Positions 1 to 17,237 of a DNA stretch of 64,000 bases are shown here, piece by piece (the stretch's first letter is position 1; each line of letters opens with the position of its first letter). The DNA comes from Asterochloris sp. CNOR1 (lineage: Eukaryota; Chlorophyta; Trebouxiophyceae; Trebouxiales; Trebouxiaceae). Where the stretch lies: the NCBI GenBank assembly GCA_963969365.1, contig OZ017759.1, positions 496,001-560,000 of the forward strand, in the 5' to 3' direction. Position numbers and translations under genes: made by a program. Under the pieces are notes generated by a model that had not been told where the DNA came from, did no database searches, and saw only the letters and a list, made by a program, of their open reading frames with translations.

Positions 1-1332
1 CCAGATAAAGCCTCTTGGTCCAAAGGTGACATGGAGACCTGTGCAGACAGTGACGATGCCGTCCTGCTGCAGGTTGAGGGGGCTGAGAACCTGCCAGCAG
101 ATTCAGAGGCTGCGGTGTATGTTTCAAATCACCAGAGTTTCCTGGTGAATTTTCAAGCCACGCAGCGTGCCTCCCACGCCCTTGCACAGTGCAGCAGAAG
201 CTTGCCACAGCCTGCCAGCGCATGGGCAAGTCTGCAGCACCTGAAACAGCTGCTGGCAGCAGAAGTGTTGGACATGGCCTCACAGGTGCCATGAAGGCCG
301 GGGCAGGTCTCGTGGTCTGGGCGCCAGAGTTGTGCAGGGATCGACAGTGTCATTCCCTACCTACCTGCAGGACATCTTCAGCCTGTTCCACCTGAGCCGC
401 AGCTTCAAGTTTGTGTCCAAGACCAGCATCTTCTTCATCCCCATCGTGGGGTGGAGCATGTTTCTCACAGGTGCGCTGTGTCTGCTGCTGGGGGCGCAGC
501 GCACCTCATGTGGTCCCTGCCGAGGACATCATTGACGCGGTCTGGCCCAGAGACAGGCTGCTTGCCAGCACCAAGCTGTGGCCCCAGCTTCCAGTCAAAG
601 GTGCTTTCTGGTGCCGGTGGGGTGCCTGTGGCCCACAGCTGCCAGAAATGGCAGAGCACTTTGCTCAGACTGCTCTCAGCTGGCATCTCGCGCTCCATCA
701 GACAGCAACAGGCTTTTGCTACATGTTTGAACTGTGCTGCTTGCAGGCCACATCAAGCTGAACCGAATGGACAAGAAAAGCCAACTAGCTTGCCTAAAGG
801 AGTGTGGCCGCCTACTCAAGTTGGGCTGCAGTGTGTTGTTCTTCCCGGAGGGGACCAGGACTTCAGATGGCAAGATGGCATCCTTCAAGAAGGCAAGTGG
901 GAGTGGCCGGTGCATTTGCCCAGCAGAGGAGTAGGGCCTTGTGATGCAACAGCTTTGGCATGCCCAATGGCTGGAATAGAGATTGGTTGCTGTGCTCGGG
1001 GCTGCACCCGCATGCTGCCGAGCAACTGAGACACAGACACTGCTGTGCATGCGTCACACTGCACTTCGGGCATCCTGACCACAAGATGCCTGCAGGGGGC
1101 TTTCAGTGTGGCTGCCAAGGCTGGTGTGCCAGTGGTGCCCATAACATTGCTAGGGACGGGCAAAATGATGCCCAACAAGAAAGAAAACCTGCTATACAAT
1201 GGCAGCGTGCGCATCATTGTGCACCCCAGAGTGGAGCCACAGAAAGCAGATGAGATGTTGACAGAAACCAGGGACAAAATCAGGAGCAGACTGCCACCCA
1301 GCCTAGTACATCCTCAACAGAACACCCGATAG
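1..1332 (+). CDS. 1-acyl-sn-glycerol-3-phosphate acyltransferase (LPAAT, PlsC family), 5' end outside window
   Basis: It transfers an acyl group to lysophosphatidic acid to make phosphatidic acid, the second acylation of glycerolipid synthesis, at a membrane and probably in the plastid. Exons by eye: 73-144, 371-470, 747-892 and 1096-1332, all in phase, stop TAG at 1330-1332; a further exon end lies near position 25. The catalytic HX4D motif reads NHQSFLD and is split by the first intron. Next come the segment SKTSIFFIPIVGW and the substrate-binding motif FFPEGTR, then GAFSVAAKAGVPVVPITL, all typical of plant and cyanobacterial PlsC. The intron after 892 has a GC donor (AAG|GCAAGT), required to join FKK to GAFSV. 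The N-terminal part, including any transit peptide, lies outside the window, so location is inferred from family resemblance only. Confidence 0.93.
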
Positions 1333-1915
1333 AATCCTTGGTCGAATGCACAGTTGAGTGCAGCACATCCAGCAATGAAATTCATGTGTGGAGCGCAGAA
1401 GTACATACCATGTGTTCAGGCAAATGTGAGTGCAATGCTGTCTCGAGGCAGGTTGTGCTAGGATTGAGGTCAGAGCAGGGCGGTGGGGTTGCCACCAGAC
1501 AACAAAATGTGGCTGCTGGGAGGCTACATACAGGCAAGTGGGCGGACGCAACTTGAGATGCTGCAATCGAACTTGACAACAACCTCTCCAGCAACAGACA
1601 GGCGTATGCAAATTGAATGGACCAAGCCTCAGGTCCCCGGGACAGCAGGGCACTAGGTCGTAAATTAGAACTGCGAACTGCGCGATCGTCGCAGCTGCGA
1701 GGCCTCTGCCGGCGCTGACTGGTTGGGATTTGGCGGTGGGGAACACTGGATAACCTGCAGCCGACGCCAGGCCAGATTCAGTGACAGTGTCATGCACCAG
1801 AAGCCTTAGCATGCTGTGGTAGACTGAGCCAGACGGTGCCACTACTGGGGCTGATGATGCAAAGGCAGTCAGCATGAGTGAAAGCAAAGCAGGCTCTTCT
1901 CAGCCAAGCAAGCAG

Positions 1916-1920
1916 TGTAA
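1916..1920 (+). terminator. TGTAA polyadenylation signal of the LPAAT gene
   Basis: TGTAA is the usual chlorophyte polyadenylation signal. It lies 584 bases after the LPAAT stop, so 1333 to about 1940 is read as 3' UTR. The sequence alone cannot prove use. Confidence 0.5.
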
Positions 1921-1940
1921 CTCTGTGGGGGCGACAGGCA

Positions 1941-2333
1941 GCCAGCAAGACCATGCAAGGTTGAGAGCAGGCAACCATCAGCCACAATGCCGCCAGCCGT
2001 AGACACACAGCCCGCCAAGGCACCCAAGCATGACACCACATACAACATCCATGCTTGCAGCAGGCCACCACCTGGAGCAGCCCTGTAATCAGTTGAAGAT
2101 GGGGGGTGGTACCTCCCCCATTACGCGCTTGTGCTCATCTGACAGCAGCATCTTTGTGTGCTTGTGCACATCTGACAGCAGGACATTCCGTCAACCACGC
2201 CTGTGCACTCATTGTCTGCAGCAGTGCCTCCAAACCTGTGCTGACCCACCGGGCTGCAGGGTATGGCCTGAGAATGCAAGCACCGACGATCACCTACTGG
2301 GGCAGGTCTGCACTTTGCTGCTGCAGACCTGCA
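1941..2333. other. Convergent intergenic stretch between LPAAT and bZIP
   Basis: No gene recognised. It contains a tandem pair of about 30 bases around 2130-2180 (two copies of an ATCTGACAGCAG-containing unit) and is probably the 3' UTR of the bZIP gene on the minus strand. Confidence 0.4.
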
Positions 2334-5300
2334 CTATCCCAGCCCGGCTGCTGGACAAGGTCTGAGACTGCGCCACTCATCGCCCACCACCTGCAGCTGG
2401 TTTGGGTGCTGCTGCTGCAGGTTCATCGCCGGACTATCCGACAAGGCCAGCATGATACGACATGGCCTACCTTCTGAAGCAGGTCTGCATTCTGCTGCTG
2501 CAGCTGCTCCACCTTCTCCTCCAGCTCGGACGTGTAGGCCTGCTTACGTTGGCGCGACCGGGCAGCGCTCTCCCGGTTCTTCACCTGCACCAGGTGGAGC
2601 GCCTCTTCAGCAGCAGGGTTGAGGGGGATGAATGTGGCGGGACAAGTGTTGGGCACACTGATTGGCCGCTTCTTCATCTGCAGCCAGTGAAGAGACTTGC
2701 TCAGTGGCAGGGTTGACAAGAACGCAAGGGGTGCACGCAGCGTGCACGCAGCGCTGCTGACACGACTGGGCAGCGCTCTCAGGTCTTTGCCTACACAAAG
2801 GGAGGAGCCTGCTCACATGCAGCGCAGCATCAACAGGCTCTGGGTACAGCTACAGGTATGGTTGCTGCCTGCCAAACCAGTGCAGGGAGGCAGCAGGTTT
2901 GATGCCACCTGCCCTCTTTAGGCATGCTCAATCTTCAAGCTGACAGCGGACGCTCCCTTTCTGCGCACTGGAAGCACATCACCATGATGCTGCAGCCCAG
3001 GCAGATGTAGCTCCAGCCTGGGGCACGCACCATGCATCTTTGCAAGAGCAACAGAGGCCCTGGTATGCAGGGCTGAGGGTCGTTCACATCAAAGAGCTGT
3101 GAAACACGGATTGCCCATGTGCACTGCCCACCATGCGTTTCTGCAGGCGCAGGGTCTTGTCATCTACCACATCAATCTCCTTCCGCTTGCGCTGGCGGGG
3201 CTTGGGTGGCGGGGGCTTCTCAATGGAGCCCTGCAGCAGGTCGGTGAGATCCCTGTGAGTATCACAATGCAGCATCCACTTCGAAGTGCACCTCCTGTGG
3301 CAGGCTTTTGAGGGAAGATGGGGAGTTTCCAATAGACCCTGCACCAGGTGAGTGCTGTTTGTTTGCACGACAGCATCTGAGGCAAGCTGATCTGAGGCAA
3401 GCTGGAAGTCTGCTTGAGGGATGCATGGTGCTGCTGGACCAAGGGGAGGCTGGCGGCCGGGCCACCACTGGCCTTCCAGGTGCGCTTAATCAGGTGCGCT
3501 CGATACATGACTGTCAGCTGTCTTGCCATCAGCACCGCCCAACAGGCTGCTGCCTATGATCCAGCGTGACGGCCAACAAATCAGACTTCTGAGGCGCAGC
3601 AGGCAGGTGATATAGGCAAGGACAGCAGCACACACAGAAGAGCTGCAGGCCTCACCCCTGCTGTCGCAGTCCCTCGGCGGCTTGAGCTGGCGCCACCTGT
3701 CTCAGCGCCGCGCTGCCCTGTGCTTGCCTGCACATGAAACGAATTGATGGGGTTGCTGTGGAAGAGGCATGATTGACGACATAGGATGGGTGCTGACCTG
3801 GGCTGACGCAGCACAGCCAACCTTCGAGCTGCTGGAGGTGAAGGCTCGGCTGCAATCAGCGCCTGGTGTCAAAGTCACAGGCTGGAGCCAAGCTGGCATG
3901 CCTGGCAGCCCAGCGGTGGCATGACACCTCATGCAGCGCCATGGGTGAGCCCTGCTGGCAGTGACGCTGCCAGGCAGACCCCGCTGAGCTGGTGAGCCCA
4001 GTCGGTAGCCAGCGCACAGCTGATGGCTTGCCTGGCTACCCCCTAGACGCCCGCCCTTCCCCCGTGATCCCTGCATCTGCCTTGCGGGCGCCTGAGTGCG
4101 CCGATGGGTGGCCCCCGCAGCGGGTTTCTGGAACTCCCCGCTGCTGTCAATGCTCTGGTCCTGCTCTTGCGCCCCTGCAGGCATGCTCAAGGTCACAAAG
4201 CCGGCCAGTGCCTGGCCCAGCAGCAGCCTTTGGGTGCTGCAGCAACCAGGCAAGAAGGTCAGCGCTGCAGCACATCTTTCCTGCAAGGACAGATATCAGT
4301 GTGCAGCAGCCCAGTGCTCTGCAAACTTCCCTGCACACCGGGCAAGGCCACAGCACTGCAGCGCCGGCGGCAGCCCTGCCCCCCTCTCCCTCAAACCACA
4401 TTCTGCCCACCATGAGCTGGAACGCAACACAAGCCCAGGCAGTGACGCTGCTCTTTATGCCAAGCAGTTCAGGCGGTTCTAAAAGGCGGTTGTAACGCCC
4501 CTGCAATGCCAGTAGACTGTCAAAATGTCGCGGCCGGCACACCCTTCCCACCTGCAATATCAAGTTGCAAGGGCTGCTGCTGCTGCTGTTGGGCAGGCGA
4601 CTGGCTGAAGCCATGCAGCTCCAGGGGGGGCACTGCTGGCAGATGGTGGTGCTCAAGCTTCACACCAAAGGGGGCCCCCGCCATCTGCTGCTGGGGCTGG
4701 CCTGCATCACAACGTGTGATGCAGCGTGGACTAGATTGAGCAGGGCTCCCAGGGCCAAGGGCGGCCCTGCAATCAGCTCTGGTCGTGCTGAGGCTGGCCT
4801 TCATTGCATCAGCCTCCACATGCTCATGGGATGTAGGGATCATGGTGCTGCTGCATTGGGGTCACTTGTCAGTCTGAGCCTGCCTCCGATGCGTGCAAGC
4901 CATCCTTGCCTGTGATTTTGAGCTCTGCGCAGCGGGTTGAAGCTTGCAGACGCATGACAGGGCAGTGCAGGGCAGCCAGTGAACCTGTACTACGACAGCT
5001 GCAGCAGACACAGCTCCTTCAAGCTCAGCTGACGCTGATCAGTGCGCCTGAACCACGATCACGCGCCCCTCACTGAACAGCATAGCAACTTTGGTACCTG
5101 CCAGCAGGCTGGACTGCCCAACCAGACTGATTGTGCTGCCAATAGAAGGAGATGCCAACTTTGCCCAGCGTGCACCCACTGGGGTCACCTGCCAGGCCCC
5201 TTGCCTCATGCTACCTCTGCCTTCCAGTGAGTGCAGAAATCCCCGCCCCCTGCAGCGCATACCCGCGGCCCACCTGCAGCCCCCTCCTCCCCGGGGATGA

Positions 5301-6236
5301 CTCCAATGCCCTCCAGCAGGCCCCCCACAGTGAAGTGGTCGCTCTGCGGCTGCCTCACATCGGCCTGATTGCGCTTAATGGCCGCCCACACCTCGTCCAC
5401 AGTTTTCCCGCTGCAGCAGCAGATAGCACAGCGTCTAGGGTCCCAGTGCTCAGCTGGATGTTGACATTACGAGCATCTGCAGCAGTGACCTGGCAGCATC
5501 AGTGCTGCATCTTTGCATGCTCAGCTAAACCACTGGCAACCCATCGTGCCACTTGAAATAGCACCCAGCTGGCACACTTTAGTAGGACCATTTGGCCCCA
5601 CTACAACACACAGGCACCATTTGTGGACTGTTCAGGCAGCACCCCGGGCTTTCTGTCCCACACACTGCCCAGGAGGGGTGCCCCACCTGAAGTCCTCAGG
5701 CAGGCTGAAGCTGCCAGCAGAGTTGAAGCTGGGCAACTGCCTCAGCTCCCGCCTCGAGGGCTCCAGCTCGCCCTCCATGTCTCCCAGGGACAGCAGGCTG
5801 GGCTCACGGTCCCACACGGTCTGCAGGAACTCATCCTGCAGCAGGAGCATAGGCTGAACGCTCCCTCATACTACTTTGCAAACTCTTGATGCACAGCGGC
5901 ACAAGAGGCAGCAGGCACGGCAGGTCACAGTGTTTGGGTGATTGCAGACAGGCCTGTTGCTGTAGCAGGGCTGCTGCGGCCGCCATTCAAAGCGAAGTCA
6001 TGGCCAACTCTGCATGGGTGACAGGTGGGAAGGGGATAACGCTGGCAGAGCAGTTGCCTTCCCGCATGCACAGGCTGCATTCCTGTGCAGGTGTGTGCCT
6101 TGGGCGATGGCTGTGGCCTTGGCAAGGCTGGAGGGTGCTGCGGCGACTGCCGACAGCTGAGCAGGGCAGAGGACTTGCTCACCATGTTCATGGAACCAAA
6201 CGGCTTTCCAGAGCCCACTGAGAGCTGGAACTCATC
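2334..6236 (-). CDS. AREB/ABF-like group A bZIP transcription factor
   Basis: DNA-binding transcription factor of the plant ABI5/AREB/ABF type. Exons supported (minus strand): 6183-6236, 5687-5835, 5274-5410, 4552-4701, 3132-3230, 2471-2584; a last exon 2334-2414 ending in TAG is tentative. The first two join as GSMNM plus DEFLQTVW, matching the conserved first domain of ABFs; the third holds GKTVDEVW, another ABF block. Exon 4552-4701 is Gln-rich, a likely activation segment. The basic region is split by an intron: LRLQKRM joins VKNRESAARSRQRKQAY, followed by leucine heptads (SELEEKVEQLQQQNADLL). Junction phases agree across the listed exons except for at least one missing exon between 3230 and 4552. 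The start codon is unresolved and lies above 6236, probably in 6240-6600. Confidence 0.85.
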
Positions 6237-7316
6237 CTGCAGGGGCACACATCAGGTTGTGAGCTCCTGAAGGGGTCCAGAGACGCTGCAAGAGAGGATG
6301 ACTGCCTCACCAGAGACATCTTGTAGACATTGCTGCATTGCTTGGACAGCGTAGTCTGCTTCAGCAGCGGCATCTCCCCTGCCGGAAGCGGCAGCACCCC
6401 CTCCGACTGACAAAAACCGGTGTGGAGAGAGGTGCCTGCTGAGCAGGCGATCTCTTGCGATGCGAACCACTGCCTGAAACCTCTTGAGAAGGTCACAAGA
6501 GCGCACGGCAGCTTCGCTTACAAGCCTAGCCCTACCTGACATCACTACGCAGCAGTCGGAAGCATTGCATTGCGGGGAGATGCTGTGGTGTGAATTATGA
6601 GACATGGCTCAGCAATTATCAGGACGCCATGCTAAGTTTGTATAGCATGCCAACTATAGCAACCCCATAGCTATGAGGAAGCTTGGCCTTGGAAGCCTCA
6701 AGGGCGCCATAAGAACAGGAGTAAAGGCCATGCAGCGCCTACCTTTTGGAGCTTGGCAGCTGATTTCTCAGCCTGGACTGTATCCTGTGGCTTGGCTGCA
6801 CCATGACGGGCATTGATGAGCTGGTTTTTGACACTTCCTACCGTCATTTACCTGCACAGGTCACAATCCCTGCTGGAAATCATACTCTACTGAGCGGTGT
6901 AACATTTCACTCAAAAAGTGAGTTGTCACTCCACAACATCCACATCTCCTGGCCTGCTGAGCAGCAGGGGGACATCTGCCCTTGGCAAGCCCCGCCTCCA
7001 CACCTAGGGACTCCAGCAGGAGTCTGCTGGCCAGTATGAGGCTGCATAGGTCCAGCAGCCTCAGCAGCTAGGCCTAGCTACTGAGGCTGCATGGGGCAGG
7101 CAGCAGCATCAGGCCGTGCAGCGTCTGTGTCACAGCCTAGAGAGGGCACAGCAAGGTGGGGCGCAGCCTCAGGCTGAGCAGGCTGGCCAGCGTCTGCCAT
7201 GACAGCTAAGTCAAGCCCTGGCAACACATCAAGCTGGGAAGCAGCTTCAGGTTGAGCAGGTGGATCAGTACTCCGTTCATGACCACTATCTGACTGTGAG
7301 CATATCAGCGGGGCAT
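6237..7316. other. Region between bZIP first seen exon and RUVBL2 stop
   Basis: It should hold the missing 5' exon(s) and promoter of the minus-strand bZIP gene and the 3' UTR of RUVBL2. A minus-strand TGTAA (TTACA at 6518-6522) could end RUVBL2. From 7020 to 7260 there are short degenerate repeats rich in CAGCCTCAG and CAGCAG. No other gene recognised. Confidence 0.35.
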
Positions 7317-13816
<6,500 letters not shown>

Positions 13817-16800
13817 ATGCGGCCAGAGGTAAGGCCCTGCCGGCTCGGAAGGCACCAGCCACCGACTGAGCCAAAGTTGCTTGCAACTCTCCTGCATCCA
13901 CCACAGGTCCAGCTGCTGCAGGATGTCTTTGAGGACTTCAAGGGGCGCAGGCTAGGAGTCCTGAAGGCTCTGACCACAGAGTAAGGCTGCCTGCCTCTTT
14001 CCCAGTGGCACACTCAGCTTGCAGAGTACTTACAGAGAGCTCCTTGTGGCTTTGCAGAGTGGATCTGTTGTATGCAGCCTGTGACCCTGACGCAGGTGGG
14101 CACTGGCTGTGGATGCAGTCTAAACTGTCAAGCTAGTGGGCATGTTGCATAGCTGCAATCATTGCTGTCCTGGTTTTGCTGAGCTGGCTGGTGTGCGGAG
14201 AGCAGTTCCTGTACCAACTGCAAACGGTTGCAGTCGGTTATCCTGGGCCTGACTCACAGGCTATGCTCAATGGCTAGGCCTTGCTCTTTTCATGATGAAC
14301 TGTTGTTCCATCTGATCCCCCAAGTGTTCACCTGCAGATAACCTGTGCCTGTATGGCATGCCTGATGGCAGTTGGGAGGTCAACCTGCCAGCAGAGGAGG
14401 TGCCACCCGAGATGCCTGAGCCAGCTCTGGGGTGAGCAGCAGCTGCTGTGATTTTGCATCTGTGCATGCCGGTCCAGCACCCGCTCCCAGTCGTGCTTCA
14501 CCTAGCTCGAGGGTAAGCTGCTTTCTGTGCGTGCTGCTGCAGAGCCTGTGACTTGTTCTCAGATTTGTACATGGCAGCCAACATCCATGGACACCCACAA
14601 GTTCAGTGTGCACCCTCAGCTGCACCCACACACTTTGCTGATCAATGAGCAGTTGCTCTGCATCTGTCTGTTTTGCTTGCTGGATGGCTCTGCATCGTGG
14701 CCCCTTGTTATGCATAACCTGGAGGGTCCTGCTATGCTCAGGCAGCTGCAGCCTCTGTGCCCTGGCACAGGCTGCCAGCATCTGTGTCTGCTCAGGTGGC
14801 CTGCTCATGCAGAGTGCAGGGGCGTCTGCAATCAAGCTTGGCTGATGTGAGGGCAGCCTCACACCTGCCTGGAGGATCAGCTCCAGCAGCACCGACACCT
14901 GAAGTCTCTGTGATTTTGCGCCCCCGGATGTCCTCATTATGGCTCCCAGGATCCCTCTCAGCCACACGGGCATGCAGCAGAGAGGCTGGCTGTCAGTAGG
15001 GCCGCTGTTGGTCAGCACAAAGCAATGACAATGGAATGTATACCCTTGTGCCTGCAGGATCAATTTCAGCCGCACAGGCATGCAGCGGAAGGACTGGCTG
15101 TCGCTGGTGGCCATTCACTCAGACGCCTGGCTGATGGCTGTAGCCTTCTACAATGGAGCGCGGTTGAATAGGGAAGGCCGGTGAGGCACTGCTCTTGGTG
15201 CATGAGGCAGTGCAGGGTTTGTGCGGACCAGGGGGGTGCACAGCCTTACTGCTGATGGTGCAAGGCAGGTCCTGCCTGGTGGCAATGGCCTTTCACAGTG
15301 CGCTCATCCAAACAGGGAAGGTCGGCAAGGCACTCCTGTTGGTGCACTTGTGGTGGGGACCAGGGTTGTGAATGCTTATGGCTGGTGGTCCTATTCAAAG
15401 GTGCTGGCTGGTGGCTCCCGCAGTGTTTACTGTATCTTGCTCAATCTGGGAGAGGCGGTGAGGCATCACCCTTTTCCTGCCAGCTAGAAAGCAGGTCACT
15501 CATCATGGCTTCAGAGCTGAGAACTGGTGCTCACATCCCTGCCTGCTTTGGCAGTTTCCTGATTGTATCTGTCAAAAATGGCAGTGCTGAGCAAGACTTC
15601 CACGTACACACCCTGAGCAAGCGCACGCAACTCAGCTGCTGCTGCTGTCAAAAGACTACGTCCTGCTGCGGCACGAGGGTGCTGCACAGCATGAGCCTGT
15701 GTGGTTGATGTGGCCGTCTGTTGCCCTCTGTGATGCGCCAGCCATAATCAACTAGGGTGCACTGTGGCCTTACACAGAGCCTGCAGAAGCTGCAGCCCCA
15801 TGCAGCTCAACCCTTGCATTAAGGTGAGGGTTCTTGGTGCTGATCCATGCCTGACATGCTGTGCAGGGCGGCTCTGTTTGACATGCTCAATATCCTGCCA
15901 ACCTGCTTTGAGGAGGTCACAGGCAAGTCCCAGACGCGCCCACAGGCCAACAACACCACTGGCAGGAAGCGACCGGGGCAGGCCCCGGCCAGGCCCCGCA
16001 AGCAGGTGGGTGCTGGGATGTGGTTGTGCTGCCTGTGCTGCAACAGCAGCGAGCGTCCCGGGCAGGCCCTTGCATGCAACAAGCTGCTCCTGTGGCGAAT
16101 GCTGCATGTGCTGAAACAGCGGAGAGACGCCCAGGACGGGCACCTTGCTGGGCCCGCAAGCAGGTGTGTCCTCACAAGTGGGCAGTGGACCTGTGCTACA
16201 CATTGTGAAGGGTGCCCAGGTCTGTGCAGGCGGATGGGTGCTTGCAGTTGTGGGCAACTTCTGCATACGCAAGGACACAGCGACTGCACCAGTTGCAAGT
16301 CTGCCGTGTTCATTGGTTCGTTCAACACCAGAGCATGCTTGCTGTCCAACAGGTGCGCAAGGACGGCAGCGATGACTATGAGGCCAGCTCTGAGGGGGAT
16401 GCCCTGGACGAGGATGAGGGGGAGTCCGAAGCAGGTGGGGGCTACCAGGATGGGGAGGGGGACCCCTGCCCCAACTGCGGGCGCATCTACAAGTGAGAGG
16501 AGTCAGGGCTGCAGCTGTTCCATTGCAGTGTCAGCTGCTGGCCTCCTGTGTGGGCGCTGAGAAGAGATGGCATGTGCAGCTCCACAAGTGACGCATCGTG
16601 TCTGTGTGCACAGCAGGCTGCTTGTTGCATGCTCTGTTGCTGTGGGGCTGCAACAGAACGGGCGAGACCCCAGTCACAACTGCATGCGCATTGCAGGTAA
16701 GCCAGAGACTTCTCCTGTGTTCAGACATGCTGCCTGCTGCATCCTGAGAAGCAGCAAACAGCATGTCTGGTCTGTAAGCAGTCTCATGTCCTGTGACAGG

Positions 16801-17237
16801 GCTGAGCAATCAGAGGAGTGGGCGGCAGGGCTGCTGGGGCTTGCTTTGTGCAGACAGCAGCGCTGCTTTGCGTCTCTTACTTGTGTACAGAGTGTGTGTC
16901 CACGCATGTGTTGCAATGCCACTCGTAAGGATGGATCTCTGATTTCTGCCATGTCTGCTGCAGGGCTGGCGAGTTTTGGATTGCCTGTGACAACTGCGAC
17001 ACCTGGTATGATGGCAAGTGTGTCAATGTGAGTCTCCCTTTTTGTCCTTGCTCAAGCTTTGTTTGTTTCATGCTGCGAAGCTGAGAGGCTGTCAGTGCTG
17101 AGTGGCTCAGCATTCCCAGATGCCCTGGCCTGCAAGCAGATGCTGCCTGTCGCGCTCAGTGCCTTCTGACTTGCTTGCAGATGACTGCCCAGAAAGCTCA
17201 GAAGATGGGCAAGTGGAACTGCCCCAGATGTACATGA
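13817..17237 (+). CDS. Alfin-like PHD-finger protein
   Basis: Plant-specific nuclear protein whose PHD finger reads methylated histone H3K4. Nine exons: 13817-13828, 13907-13980, 14058-14095, 14338-14431, 15058-15180, 15867-16005, 16353-16492, 16964-17027, 17181-17237; total 741 bases in frame, 246 residues, the usual Alfin length. The Alfin N-domain is clear: [57 protein letters not shown]. An acidic linker (about 165-197) precedes the PHD: CPNC at 199-202, then IACDNC, GKC and CPRC at the very end. The expected zinc-ligand His of the WFHGKC motif is Asp here (WYDGKC). The first exon codes only four residues (MRPE); its joining to [11 protein letters not shown] fits in phase. Introns 4 to 6 contain junction echoes. 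Confidence 0.95.
14935..15470 (+). repeat. Echoes flanking exon 5 of the Alfin-like gene
   Basis: 14948-15010 copies the acceptor and start of exon 5 (CAGCCACACGGGCATGCAGC). Downstream, 15285-15345 copies its end and donor (CAGGGAAGGTCGGCAAGGCACT), and a weaker copy lies near 15440-15480. The exon is thus flanked by degenerate copies of itself on both sides. Confidence 0.85.
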
